Source: Phycisphaerales bacterium (GTDB taxonomy: Bacteria > Planctomycetota > Phycisphaerae > Phycisphaerales > UBA1924). From it: a stretch of DNA of 64,000 nt. The notes beneath the pieces are model-generated. The model was not told the DNA's origin and did not search any database. It was given only the letters and a program-made list of their open reading frames with translations. Where the stretch lies: the NCBI GenBank assembly GCA_007693785.1, contig RECY01000038.1:1-64000 (forward strand), given 5' to 3'. Each line of letters opens with the position of its first letter. Positions within the stretch are counted from its first letter, which is position 1. A program made the position numbers and the translations under genes. Shown piece by piece: positions 38,990-48,031 of this stretch.

Positions 38990-40176
38990 CGGGCCGCCTT
39001 TCGGGCGTTGCGGGTGCGGGATTTTTTCTTCGCGGGCTCGCGCTTCGTGTCGGCGCTGCTGCGGTCTGGCTTGCTGAGGACGGTGTAACCCACGCTCGCG
39101 CCGGGCTCGGCGACGAGGGCCGTCATGACGTCCTTGGGCAGCGAGACGACGCCCTCGGCATCGACCGCGAACTGCTCGTCGACGGCTCGGAAGTCGCCGT
39201 CGGTGTCCATGAAGCTCACGATCCCGCGGGTGTCGCACTTGCTGCGCGCGATCGTGGGCCCGAGCTCGCCGCGGTGGGTGGCTTGGACGGTCTGGATGCT
39301 GTCGGTCTTGGCGTGCAGGTGGGGGCCGCCGTCGAAGGGGTCGACGAAGTCGCGGTACTCGAAGCCGAGTTTCTCAAGCATGCGCCGCGCGGGGACGGTC
39401 TCGGCGCCGACCTTGCCGACGACGTCGCGTGCGGCCGGTGGAAGCAGCGTGAGATAGATCGGCTCGCGCGGAAGCAAGTTAGCGATAAAGTCGCGCGAGA
39501 TCTGGCAGTGCCGGTCGGCCTCGGAGTAGCTGAGCGGGATGAACCGCCGCCCGAGCGCGTTCCAGAGCAGGTTCTCCCCCTCGTTGCTGATCGGGGCCAT
39601 CATCTCCGCGAGCACCTCGTCGGCGAACAGCTCGCGGTGCAGCGCCATGAAGTGGAACCGGATCAGGCTGAGGAACCGCCCCAGCTTCTGCTTGTGCCCG
39701 CGGTAGCTGGGCTGGAGGATGAGCCCGCCGATCTCGCTCGGCCCGCTCTCGTCGCCGTAGAGCGTCGCGGTCACGTGCGTTGTGCCGGCGTGGATGTCAT
39801 CGCTGAAAAAGTGCTGTTTATGCAGCTTGAACGACCAGTTGGGGCGACCCGGCCCGCCCATCCGCGCGATGACTTGGCTGGTCCCCAGGACGCCGCGGCT
39901 CTCGGTGTCCTCCAGCACGAACATGAACACGTTCGTCTCGGCGAGCGCCTCGTCCAGCCCGCCGCCGGCGCTCTTGCCCGCCGCCCCGCCCGCGAGCGAG
40001 CGCACCGGCTCCGGCAGCGGCTCGCCCTTGGCGACGCGCATGAAGCTCGATCGCGATTGCACGATCTTGCGGTTGATGATGTCCGAATCCGGCGGCAGGT
40101 TGATGAAGTGCACCATCCGCGCCAGCTTCAGCATCGTCCCGGCGTCATCGACCTTCGCACGACGAACCACGAACAC
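38986..40176 (-). CDS. astA: Arginine/ornithine N-succinyltransferase
   Basis: Transfers succinyl from succinyl-CoA to arginine (or ornithine), the entry step of the pathway. The 396-residue protein matches the AstA family: FVVRRAKVDDAGTMLKLA at the start, MVHFINLPPD, SIRFHFMALHRELFADEVLAEMM, WNALGRRFIPLSYSEADRH and LLPREPIYLTLLP. It carries an unusual Lys/Arg-rich tail (AKKKSRTRNARKAAR), longer than the usual 340-residue family length, and an extra loop near residues 60-75. It lies 62 nt after the aminotransferase gene and overlaps astD. Confidence 0.9.
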   Translation of the reverse strand: MFVVRRAKVDDAGTMLKLARMVHFINLPPDSDIINRKIVQSRSSFMRVAKGEPLPEPVRSLAGGAAGKSAGGGLDEALAETNVFMFVLEDTESRGVLGTSQVIARMGGPGRPNWSFKLHKQHFFSDDIHAGTTHVTATLYGDESGPSEIGGLILQPSYRGHKQKLGRFLSLIRFHFMALHRELFADEVLAEMMAPISNEGENLLWNALGRRFIPLSYSEADRHCQISRDFIANLLPREPIYLTLLPPAARDVVGKVGAETVPARRMLEKLGFEYRDFVDPFDGGPHLHAKTDSIQTVQATHRGELGPTIARSKCDTRGIVSFMDTDGDFRAVDEQFAVDAEGVVSLPKDVMTALVAEPGASVGYTVLSKPDRSSADTKREPAKKKSRTRNARKAAR

Positions 40177-40238
40177 AAGTCACCCCCGGCTTCACGCCGA
40201 ACTCCGTTGAAACGCTTCCGTGCGCACGACGCGAACGC

Positions 40239-41669
40239 TCAGCTCCCGACCTTCAGCAAGCCCTCTTCCACCTTCTCGAACACACGGGGCCAGTCCTCCA
40301 TCTCCATCACCCCCAGCGGCGGCAGCATCCGCAGGTGGAACGGCCCGTGCCCGCAGTAGAACGCGATCACGCCCGCGTCGAACAGCGTCTTGCACGACTG
40401 CGTGATCTTGCCCTTGTCGCCGCCGAACGGGGTCATGCGGCACATCCCGCCGACGCCGCCGACGATGTCCTTGACCTTGGGCGAGGGGGGGAAGAGCTGC
40501 GGGTGCTTCGCGGCCAGCTTCTTCACCTCGGCGCAGAACGCCGCGTGATGGCGGGCGATCTTCCCGTCGTTCCCGTAGTACCCGCCCTCAGCGAGGCGCT
40601 CGATGATCCGCTTGCCGACCGCGAACTCCGCGCTCGCGCCCGTGAACGTCCCGCTCAGCAGCCCCGCCTGCGGGTTGTATTCCTCGGTGTACAGCGTCGC
40701 GCACGTCTGGGTCATCTTGCCGACGCAGAACACGTCGACGTACTCGCCCAGGTCGTAGTGCTCGTAGGCGAACATCTCCGTCGTGCGCCCGAAGCTCTGG
40801 ATCTCGTCGTCCCAGATCGCGACGTTGTGCGCACGGCAGCAGTCCATCAGCGCCTTGTGGAAGTCCCGCGGCGCAGCGTTGAACCCGCCCTCGCCCTGGA
40901 CCAGTTCGAAGATGAAGCACGCGTGCTGCTTCGGGTAGCGCTCGAAGTACTGCTCCAGGTGCATGACGGCCATGTCGATGTACCGCGTCTGTCCCATCCG
41001 CTCGCCCGCGACGTCGTCCCAGAACGGCATGTAGTCGACATGAACATTGAGCGGGATCCCGACGCGACCGGCGGCCGAGTCGCCGATCTGCGCCATCGTT
41101 GTGCTCCGACCCATGAAGCAGTTCTGAAAGGCGATCACACGGCTCGCCGGCGCGTGCTTCTGGTAGCAGACCTTGATCGCGTTCTCGTTCGCCATCGCGC
41201 CCGAGGTCGTCACAAACCCGTGACGCAGGCGGCTGCGCTTCTTCGCGTGGCTCAGCAGCGTCTCGAGAAACTCGTACGCCCCGGACCCCGATTGCAGGTT
41301 CCCGTGCTTGAGCGTGTCCTCGGCCCCCGCGCGGACGGCCGCCCCGATCAGCTCCGGCTCGGCGTGCCCGAAGAAGTGGACGCCGATCCCGCCGATCATG
41401 TCCCACTTCACGCTCCCGTCCATCAGCTCGACCAGCGCCCCGTTCCCCGCGCCGCTCGCGACGTAGGGGTAGAGCAGCCCGCGACCGCGCGCCTCGGCCG
41501 CACGGGCCATGAACGACTCGTAGCTCTCGCGGAGGCCCTCGATCGGCCCCCGGGGCCCGGAGATCAGCGCGCTCTTGGCGCGCACCTCGTCAACGACCGC
41601 GTCGATCGCGGCCTGCAGCGCCGGGCTCTCCCGCAGCTGCTGCCCAACGGTTTTGTCCGTCGCCGTCAT
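40239..41669 (-). CDS. Class III PLP aminotransferase, likely succinylornithine transaminase role
   Basis: A 476-residue fold-type I aminotransferase. PLP contacts are visible: GAMANENAIKV (phosphate and ring region), AIWDDEIQSFGRT (Asp) and the Schiff-base Lys in CVGKMTQ (about 317). It differs from typical AstC/ArgD (about 400 residues) in length and in the motif around the Lys, so it is a distant class III branch. Position between an M20 hydrolase gene and astA-astD argues that it does the AstC step, removing the amino group from succinylornithine. ATG 41669 is preferred over a GTG at 41696; both have weak ribosome sites. Confidence 0.75.
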   Translation of the reverse strand: MTATDKTVGQQLRESPALQAAIDAVVDEVRAKSALISGPRGPIEGLRESYESFMARAAEARGRGLLYPYVASGAGNGALVELMDGSVKWDMIGGIGVHFFGHAEPELIGAAVRAGAEDTLKHGNLQSGSGAYEFLETLLSHAKKRSRLRHGFVTTSGAMANENAIKVCYQKHAPASRVIAFQNCFMGRSTTMAQIGDSAAGRVGIPLNVHVDYMPFWDDVAGERMGQTRYIDMAVMHLEQYFERYPKQHACFIFELVQGEGGFNAAPRDFHKALMDCCRAHNVAIWDDEIQSFGRTTEMFAYEHYDLGEYVDVFCVGKMTQTCATLYTEEYNPQAGLLSGTFTGASAEFAVGKRIIERLAEGGYYGNDGKIARHHAAFCAEVKKLAAKHPQLFPPSPKVKDIVGGVGGMCRMTPFGGDKGKITQSCKTLFDAGVIAFYCGHGPFHLRMLPPLGVMEMEDWPRVFEKVEEGLLKVGS

Positions 41670-41765
41670 CGTCGCCTGTCCGTTCCCCTGCGTCACTGAG
41701 CACCCCGTGTTCCCGCCGCGGCCGATCGCCGGGGCGTTGCTGTTGATTCGGTCATCCCTCGCCGG

Positions 41766-42998
41766 TCATCCCTCGTTCTCGATCGCGCCGCTCGAAAGGC
41801 GGGCGATCAGGACCGCGAGCAGCTGGCATCGCTCCACCAGGCTCGCGAGCTCGATCCATTCTTCGGTCGTGTGCAGCTTCCCGCCGCGGACGCCCAGCGT
41901 GTCGATCGTCGGCAAGCCCGCGTCCTGCATCACGTTCCCGTCGCACACCCCGCCCGTCGAGGCGAAGGGCAAGCGCTGCCCGAGCGCCTCGGCCGCCGAG
42001 CGGGCGGCCAATCCCAGACGCTCCGTCGCCGGCATCATCGGCTTCGCCGGGCGGTTGAACGACATGTCCACGCGGACGCTCGGCATCGCGTCCGCTCCCG
42101 TCGCCAGCGCTTCCAGCTCAGCCCGCAGTTCCGCCGCGACCTCCGGCGTCCGGTAACGCACGTTGCCCCACGCCCGCGCCCGGTCCGGCACGGCGTTCGT
42201 CGCCGCCCCGCCCTCGATCGGGCCCACGTTCACGATCTTCCCACGCTCCAGGTCCGGCATCGCGCCGATCGCCACGAGCGCGCGCGCCAGCGCCGTCACC
42301 GCGCTCACGCCCTTCTCGAACTCCCGCCCAACGTGGGCAGAGCGCCCGCGGCACTCCACATAAAACTGCCCGCTCCCGCCCCGCTCGATCGCGAGCTCGC
42401 CCCCCGGCAGCGCCGGCTCGAGCGCGATGCCGAACGCGTGACGCTTGGACACGTCCCGGATCGCGCGCTCGGAGCAGTACGTCCCGGTTTCCTCGTCGCT
42501 GTTGAGCAGGAACGTCCAGCTCGCGTCGATTCCGGCCTCTTCCAAGGCTTCGAGCGCGGCGACCGCGATAACCAGCCCGCCCTTCATGTCCACGCACCCC
42601 GGCCCGACCGCGGTCTTGCCGTCCGATGCGATCAAGAGCTCGCGGAACGCCCCCGCCGGGTCGTGCACCGTGTCGAGGTGCCCGGCGATCAGGACGGGTG
42701 AGAGCGATTCGCGCCCGCTCGTGCGCGCGCAGACGGCCGTGGGGGGGATCGCCCCGTCGGATCCGCCGCTCGCAAGCCACGCCGGCGGCGCATCGCCCGG
42801 GACCAGCTCCACGCTCGCGCCGAGTCGGCGGAGGCGGGCGGTGAAGATCTCGCGCGTTTCGTCCAGTCCCGGCGTGTGGTTGTGCCCGGTGGGGATCGCG
42901 ACGTGACGGCGCAGGTCGTCCAGCAGGTCCGCCGAGCGTCGCTCGATCGCGGCACAGACGCGCGTCTCGGCTTCTGTCAACCCGGGCGACCCTGGCAC
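41766..42998 (-). CDS. M20-family metallohydrolase in the arginine catabolic operon
   Basis: A 410-residue two-metal hydrolase of the ArgE/DapE/CPG2 group. Ligands appear in LIAGHLDTVHD (His), GPGCVDMKGG (Asp), NSDEETGT (Glu pair), IALEPALPGG (Glu) and GKLHTTEEW (His); the lid domain includes GRSAHVGREFEKGVSA. It is the first gene of a run followed by an aminotransferase, astA and astD. As no astE-type gene is near, it could remove succinate from succinylglutamate, the final step. Start is uncertain: GTG 42998 with AAAGGGA 6 nt upstream is chosen; the frame remains open to 43061. Confidence 0.75.
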   Translation of the reverse strand: MPGSPGLTEAETRVCAAIERRSADLLDDLRRHVAIPTGHNHTPGLDETREIFTARLRRLGASVELVPGDAPPAWLASGGSDGAIPPTAVCARTSGRESLSPVLIAGHLDTVHDPAGAFRELLIASDGKTAVGPGCVDMKGGLVIAVAALEALEEAGIDASWTFLLNSDEETGTYCSERAIRDVSKRHAFGIALEPALPGGELAIERGGSGQFYVECRGRSAHVGREFEKGVSAVTALARALVAIGAMPDLERGKIVNVGPIEGGAATNAVPDRARAWGNVRYRTPEVAAELRAELEALATGADAMPSVRVDMSFNRPAKPMMPATERLGLAARSAAEALGQRLPFASTGGVCDGNVMQDAGLPTIDTLGVRGGKLHTTEEWIELASLVERCQLLAVLIARLSSGAIENEG

Positions 42999-43167
42999 AC
43001 ATGTCCCTTTCCCGCTCGGATCCGTTCGAGGCCGATCCGTCCACGCGGTCGGCGCACACACCCACCCGCCGGCCGCTCGTCACGCGTCGCCCGCTCGGTG
43101 GGGGCGGTCGTATCGCATCGATTCGGCCGGACCGGCCAAGCTGGCGCGGTCGCGGGTATGCAGAAGT

Positions 43168-44718
43168 CTACACGCCCGCCCCGGGTGACGCCGAGAGCCA
43201 CGCTTCCAGCAGCAGGAAGGCCGCGGCTGCGCCCATGATCGCCAGCCCCGCCCGCTTGGCTCGTCGGGCCGCCCGGTCCGCGGGGAGGGCGTCCAAGGGG
43301 CAGCCCACGGCCTGCCAGAGGCGGCGCTGGCGGTCCGCGATCGACCCGTGCCGGAACGTGAACCGGTGGATCGCGACGTGGTTCAGCACCGCGACCCGCT
43401 GCAAGGCCCCGGCCATCGCGGCCGCCGCCTCGGGCGTGACGTGCATCGCCTCGCCCGCGTCCGTCGCCGCATCTGTCTTTGTTTCGGAGGCGATCGAGGC
43501 CGTCTCGTCTGGTGTTCGGTCGTCCGCCGAACTCGTCATGTGCTGAGCCGCGAAGGCGTCCGCCTGGCGCTCGAACACGCGGCTCACCCACCCGAACACG
43601 GCACCCGCCACCACGAACGACGCGACCGCGATCACGAACCCAGCCCCCTCGCCCGAGCCAAACCTGCCCGGCAGCGCCGCCCCCAGCAGCGTGAGCCCCG
43701 ACCCAACGAGCACCAGCGTCCCCAGCACGGTTCCCGCGAGCCAAGGCATATGCCGACGGCGCACATGCGCGATCTCGTGCGCCATCACCGCCTCGACCTC
43801 GCGGCGCGTCAGCGCGTCCAGCAGCGCATCGGTCAGCAGCACATACCGCGCCGGCCAGACCAGTCCCAGCACCGCGCCGTTGATCATCGTCCCGCCCGTC
43901 CGCCAGACCAGCAGCCCGGAGATGCGCACCCTGTGGCGCGCGCACATCGCCCGCAGATGGTCCCGCAGCGGCCCGGGGCCCAGCGGCGTCGTGTCCCACA
44001 CGAACCGCAGGATCGCCGGCGCGAACGCCATCACCACCAGCACGCCCAGCATCTGCGCCAGCGGCGCCACCCACTCCGCCCGGTCCAGCGCCCACGCGGG
44101 CAGCGCCCGCCCCCAGAAGCCGCCGGGATCGCGGAAGGCCGCGTTGAACGCGACCGCGACGCCCTCGGCCCAGCTCAGGATCAGCGACATCGGCACCAGC
44201 ACGAACAGCAACTGGTGGCGCGTGGTCATCCAGACCGCCCGCGCCCGCCCCGGCGGGCGGTGCAGCGCCCGACCCTGCTCAAGCGCCCGGAAGAGCAACG
44301 CCTCGCGCACGCGCCGCTCGATCGGGTGCGACGCCCACCACGTCGCGATCATCGCCAGACACAGCGGGAGCAACGCCAGCAGTTCGTCGAGCAGCACCGG
44401 ATCGCCCACGAGCGCGCGCACGCGGTCGAGCCACCCGAAGCCCAGCACGCCGAGTGCGAACCACGCGGCGCACGCGGCCCGCGCGCCCCCGGCCCAACGC
44501 TCGGCCGCGATGACCTCCCGCGCGTCGCCCACGCGGTCCAGGCGACGCCCGCTCGCCCACGCCCGCGCCCACGCGAGCAGCACGAAGAACGCCATCGGCC
44601 CCAGTGTCCACGCCGTCGCCCCGCCGAACGATGAGGCGAACGACTCGAACGCCGGGCGCGACAGGCTCTCCCGCAGCACGATCGCCGCCACCGCGCCGAT
44701 CATGAGCAGGTGCACCAT
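43168..44718 (-). CDS. M48-family integral membrane metalloprotease
   Basis: A 516-residue membrane protein with about seven hydrophobic segments. Zinc motif HEIAH at residues 314-318 (VMAHEIAHVRRRH) and the third ligand in FERQAD are intact, as in HtpX/Ste24 relatives. The region 430-460 is a variable acidic insert, and another helix lies at the C-terminus (AIMGAAAAFLLLEAW). Such enzymes clear damaged membrane proteins. It follows a JAMM-like lipoprotein gene by 35 nt, so the two peptidase-like proteins are probably co-expressed. Start supported by GAGG 7 nt before ATG. Confidence 0.85.
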   Translation of the reverse strand: MVHLLMIGAVAAIVLRESLSRPAFESFASSFGGATAWTLGPMAFFVLLAWARAWASGRRLDRVGDAREVIAAERWAGGARAACAAWFALGVLGFGWLDRVRALVGDPVLLDELLALLPLCLAMIATWWASHPIERRVREALLFRALEQGRALHRPPGRARAVWMTTRHQLLFVLVPMSLILSWAEGVAVAFNAAFRDPGGFWGRALPAWALDRAEWVAPLAQMLGVLVVMAFAPAILRFVWDTTPLGPGPLRDHLRAMCARHRVRISGLLVWRTGGTMINGAVLGLVWPARYVLLTDALLDALTRREVEAVMAHEIAHVRRRHMPWLAGTVLGTLVLVGSGLTLLGAALPGRFGSGEGAGFVIAVASFVVAGAVFGWVSRVFERQADAFAAQHMTSSADDRTPDETASIASETKTDAATDAGEAMHVTPEAAAAMAGALQRVAVLNHVAIHRFTFRHGSIADRQRRLWQAVGCPLDALPADRAARRAKRAGLAIMGAAAAFLLLEAWLSASPGAGV

Positions 44719-44753
44719 CGGAAAGCCTCACTCCGTTCTGGCGGCGCCCGCGA

Positions 44754-46307
44754 TCACTCCCCGGGGCGCGTGTACGTTCCGAGGTCGATGACCACGCCGT
44801 CGGGCGTGAACACGTCCAGGTTCATCGTGTCCCGGTCGATGCTGGTGAAGACCACGCACGTGCGCCCGCTCCGGGCGGCGTAGGCGAAATCCCCCTCGCT
44901 CGGGCCCGCGAAGCGGCGCATATCGACGCGCTGGGCGTGGAGGTGGAAGTGCGCGAGCGCCCGGTCGCTCGCCTCGATCATCTCCGCCGAGGCGACGAAC
45001 ACGTCGTCGCCCCGGCGATCGCTCGCACGCGGCGGGTAGAGGCTGAGACGCCAGCGTCCGGGCGCGGCCCACTCCAGCGTGCCGCCGTATTCGGTCGTTG
45101 TGTCCTCGCGGTCGAGCTCGGCGAACTCGAAGATCGCCCGCTCGAAGCCGCCGTCCCGGAGCGCGTCATCGACGACCAGCACCGTGAGCGCGTCGGCCCA
45201 GCTCATCCGGTCGCTCCATGCTTCGAGGCTCTCGCTCCGAACCCCTCGGAACGAGGCCACGCCGTCGCGCCGCGGGAACCGGTCGCGTGACGAAGTGCGC
45301 GCCCCGATCTCCGCGAGCAGGTCTTCCCGGGTGCGGTCGAGCCAGTCCGAGCGGTGGGCGCTCGCCCAGCGGACCGCCTCGACGTGGCGGAGCTCGAGGC
45401 GCTCGCCTCGAGCCCCGTCCAGGCGGGCGATCGCGCGGGCGGCTTCTCGCCACCATGCCGCGTTGGCACCGTCCGAGGTGTCGCGCAGGCGGATCAGCCA
45501 GCGGAGCTCGTCGCTGGTCTTGGGCACCACTCGAAGGTCAGCCAGCCCCGCACGCAGCGTCTGCACCACCGCGAGCCCACCGGCATCGGCGACCGCGGCC
45601 TCCGACCCTTCCAGCAAACGCCCGCGCAGGCGACCGTCCGGGTCCAGGCGTTGAAGGAGGTCCCACGCGTCCATCCGCGTGCGCTCGCTCCAGTCCATGT
45701 CGTAGACGCCGCCCTCGATCTCGGGGCGGAGAAAGATCCCGAAGACAACCTCCGCCACGGGGCGATCCGGATGGAGGCGCGCGAGCGCCGCCCTCTCGGG
45801 GCGATCGGCGTCGCGGACGCGGGGGCGCTGCTGGGCATAGCTGCGCACCAGCGAGGGTGTGAACTCTGTCCAGCCGCGGTCGGCCGCCGTCGTCGCGATG
45901 AACTCGACGATCGGGAGCAGAGGCTCGCGCCAGATCAGCATCGACGCCATCTGGCGGGCGTCGGCCTCGCCCGACGGGCTCGGGTCGTTGAGCAACGCCT
46001 CCAGGCACGCCAGCCGGACCGGCACCGGGGCCTGACGCGACCACGCGAGAGATTTCATGGTTTCCCGGGTCGCCGTCCGGTCGCCTTCGCCCTCGCGAAC
46101 GCGGTCCCACGCCTGCTCGGCGGCGGCGACGCGCCGCCCGACGCTCGCCGTCGGGTCGCGGAGTTGCCCGAGCGGGTCGCTCAGGTGCGGCGAGCCGCCG
46201 CACCCGGTCAGGAGCAGGGCGGCAAGCACCATCGGCACCACCCACGCCCCCGCCAACGACTTGGCGCGTGGGGATCCGGGCCCGTTCACGTCCGTGCGCA
46301 TCGTCAT
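44754..46307 (-). CDS. Lipoprotein with helical repeats and a JAMM-like C-terminal domain
   Basis: A 517-residue predicted lipoprotein (LLLTGC). The middle (about 45-350) is alpha-helical with HEAT-like spacing. The C-terminal 120 residues contain a JAB1/MPN/Mov34 (JAMM) metal-site pattern: EYGG with Glu406, then HFHLHA (His455, His457), then PSEGD (Ser470, Asp473), followed by FAYAARSGRTCVVFTS, which is typical after SxxD in that fold. So it may be a zinc-dependent protease acting in the periplasm. The loop between HxH and SxxD is longer than usual, so this is an inference. The ATG has no ribosome site; TACACT lies 6 nt upstream. Confidence 0.6.
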   Translation of the reverse strand: MTMRTDVNGPGSPRAKSLAGAWVVPMVLAALLLTGCGGSPHLSDPLGQLRDPTASVGRRVAAAEQAWDRVREGEGDRTATRETMKSLAWSRQAPVPVRLACLEALLNDPSPSGEADARQMASMLIWREPLLPIVEFIATTAADRGWTEFTPSLVRSYAQQRPRVRDADRPERAALARLHPDRPVAEVVFGIFLRPEIEGGVYDMDWSERTRMDAWDLLQRLDPDGRLRGRLLEGSEAAVADAGGLAVVQTLRAGLADLRVVPKTSDELRWLIRLRDTSDGANAAWWREAARAIARLDGARGERLELRHVEAVRWASAHRSDWLDRTREDLLAEIGARTSSRDRFPRRDGVASFRGVRSESLEAWSDRMSWADALTVLVVDDALRDGGFERAIFEFAELDREDTTTEYGGTLEWAAPGRWRLSLYPPRASDRRGDDVFVASAEMIEASDRALAHFHLHAQRVDMRRFAGPSEGDFAYAARSGRTCVVFTSIDRDTMNLDVFTPDGVVIDLGTYTRPGE

Positions 46308-46313
46308 CGGGCG

Positions 46314-46319
46314 AGTGTA
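46314..46319 (-). promoter_or_regulatory. Candidate -10 hexamer for the JAMM-like lipoprotein gene
   Basis: TACACT on the minus strand ends 6 nt before the ATG at 46307, implying a leaderless transcript. No good -35 at 16-18 nt. Confidence 0.35.
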
Positions 46320-46377
46320 CGGCCCTCATCCCCGCCGCACCCTCTGCCTACCCTTTCAGACGTAAGCGAGGCAACCC

Positions 46378-46641
46378 ATGAGCGACCGAACCGGAGCGAC
46401 CGCCACCGACGACCAGACGCGCGACCGCGTCGCACGCGTCCTCAACGCGATCCGTCCGGCGATCCAGGCCGATGGCGGGGATGTCGAACTCGTCGAGATC
46501 ACGCCCGACGGCGTCGTTAGCATCCGCCTTCACGGGGCCTGCGTCGGGTGCCCGAGCAGCAACATGACGCTCCAGGTCGGGATCGAGCGGAACCTCCGCG
46601 AGCACGTGCCGGAGATCACGGGCGTGCGAGCCGTGGAGTAA
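46378..46641 (+). CDS. NifU C-terminal-domain (Nfu-type) iron-sulfur carrier
   Basis: An 87-residue protein made only of the NifU-like scaffold domain that carries and delivers [4Fe-4S] clusters. Family sequence is clear: VLNAIRPAIQADGGDVELVEI and the cluster-binding HGACVGCPSSNMTLQ (CxxC). Start has GAGG 6 nt upstream. It is transcribed divergently from the JAMM-like lipoprotein gene, with only 70 bp between. Radical-SAM and Fe-S enzymes in this window (RlmN, IspH) are possible clients. Confidence 0.92.
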   Translation: MSDRTGATATDDQTRDRVARVLNAIRPAIQADGGDVELVEITPDGVVSIRLHGACVGCPSSNMTLQVGIERNLREHVPEITGVRAVE

Positions 46642-46820
46642 GCCGCCCGGGTGCCCCGACACTCGGGGGAGATGCGCCAAGCGGGAAACCCCGCCCCGAT
46701 CTTTCCCCAGTTTGTCATCTTGAACATCGTCCAAGCTCATGGCCCCGCTGGTATTGCTCCGGTCGAGAGACGTCGGGCCGGGGGTAAATGGCGTAAATCT
46801 CTGCCGAATAAGGATTTTGC

Positions 46821-46849
46821 TTTCCACATGTCCTGGTGGGTGGTATGCT
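46821..46849 (+). promoter_or_regulatory. Candidate sigma-70-type promoter of csrA
   Basis: TTTCCA, 17-nt spacer, TATGCT. Four of six bases match in each box. It lies about 90 nt upstream of the csrA ATG, leaving a leader of about 83 nt. Confidence 0.5.
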
Positions 46850-46938
46850 CGCGATTGTATTCGGTCGTGGACGCTGAGCGCCGGGTGGGACTTGCGCCGG
46901 TGATCCTTCGTGGCGGCCGACGAGCCGGGAGCAGCACG

Positions 46939-47145
46939 ATGCTGGTCATCACACGTCGGGAAGGCGAAGAAGTGGTCATCGGAGACCCGCGCAACCCGCT
47001 CGGTGTGGTCCGTATCGCGTCGGTGAAGGGCGAGCGTGTGCGCGTCGCCTTCGACTTCCCTCGGGACGTCGATATTCACCGCCGCGAGATCGCGGATCAG
47101 ATCAAGAGCGAGGAACCCGCGGTCATCGGTGCCATCAAGCCCTGA
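46939..47145 (+). CDS. csrA: Carbon storage regulator, mRNA-binding
   Basis: A 68-residue dimeric RNA-binding protein that represses or stabilises mRNAs by binding GGA motifs. The N-terminal MLVITRREGEEVVIGD is canonical, and the RNA-contacting region RVRVAFDFPRDVDIHRREI is present (VAxDxPxxxxVxRxEI pattern). The ATG has GGAG 7 nt upstream. The frame is open for about 95 codons upstream, but that part contains the promoter and is not protein-like. Context gives no targets; planctomycete CsrA is often linked to flagellar genes, none of which are here. Confidence 0.93.
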   Translation: MLVITRREGEEVVIGDPRNPLGVVRIASVKGERVRVAFDFPRDVDIHRREIADQIKSEEPAVIGAIKP

Positions 47146-47461
47146 AAGGCTCTTCGCACAAGCCGACGGCAACGCACGCAAGGATCGCGACGCGGCTCGA
47201 TCGCCCGCGGGGTGTGCCATTGTGTGAGGCACTAGGGATTGGGCATTAGGCACTGGGTGGGTTGATGCGGATTGGTGGGTGGAGGCCGCTCGACCAGCTT
47301 GAGTTGTGCGCCGAGAGAAATGATGAAGCGGGCGTGGCGGATGAGTCCGGATCGCGCTCCCGAGCCGACTCGACGTGCGCACAAAAAAGGCCTCAGCCCG
47401 AGACGCCCCACACGCCCCGGCCCAAAGCCCTAGTGCCTAGTCCCCAATGCCTAGTGCCTTC
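47146..47461. repeat. Gene-free stretch with a diverged long inverted repeat
   Basis: A 31-nt element at 47227-47257 beginning AGGCACTAGGGATTGGGC has a nearly matching inverted copy at 47428-47459. Each copy also contains the word AGGCACT twice. The segment between holds the ndk terminator. No gene was seen. It may be a small transposon-like element (MITE) or a diverged pair of dispersed repeats. Confidence 0.55.
47383..47407 (-). terminator. Terminator of ndk
   Basis: On the minus strand GGCGTCTC-GGGCT-GAGGCC can form a bulged stem and is followed by TTTTTT, about 55 nt after the ndk stop. Confidence 0.6.
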
Positions 47462-47932
47462 TCACTCCGCCTTGCCGCCGGACATGTCGTAGACCCAGGC
47501 GTCGCCCGGGCGATCGAAGCTCTGGACCTCGCCCTGGGCGAAGAAGAGCCCCAGCTCGCGCTCAGCGGCTTCGGGGCTGTCCGAGCCGTGGATCAGGTTG
47601 AAGCTGTTGCTGACGCCGAAGTCCCCGCGGATGGTCCCGGCGGCGGCTTTGGAGCCGAAGGTCGCGCCCATCAGGTTGCGGCTGATGGTGATCGCCCCGA
47701 CGCCGCGGACGGCCAGCACCAGCACCGGGCTCGAGGTCATGAATTTGACCAGCCCGTCGTAGAACGGCTTGCCCTGGTGGTCCTTGTAGTGCTTGGCGGC
47801 CAGCTCTTGGCTGATCTTGGTCATCTTGGCCCCGACGATCTGGAGCCCCTTCTCCTCAAACCGGCTGATGATCCGCCCCATCAGCCCCCGCTGCACGGCG
47901 TCGGGCTTCAGGATGATGAGCGTGGTTTCCAT
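47462..47932 (-). CDS. ndk: Nucleoside diphosphate kinase
   Basis: Balances NTP and dNTP pools by phosphate exchange. The 156-residue protein begins METTLIILKPDAVQRGLMG, and has the active site NLIHGSDSPEAAEREL with catalytic His115. TRxxxG-type positions are changed to SRNLMGAT, still acceptable. The length is slightly above the usual 140-150. AGGAGG lies 7 nt before the ATG. Monocistronic, between csrA and a restriction gene. Confidence 0.96.
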   Translation of the reverse strand: METTLIILKPDAVQRGLMGRIISRFEEKGLQIVGAKMTKISQELAAKHYKDHQGKPFYDGLVKFMTSSPVLVLAVRGVGAITISRNLMGATFGSKAAAGTIRGDFGVSNSFNLIHGSDSPEAAERELGLFFAQGEVQSFDRPGDAWVYDMSGGKAE

Positions 47933-48031
47933 GGGTGGTCCTCCTGGGAAAAAGCGTGGGTGGATGAGCCCCGGGCCGGGCTGGCGCGAGGGGGCGGGAA
48001 GGATAGGCGTAGATGAATCCGGGAGGTGGGG

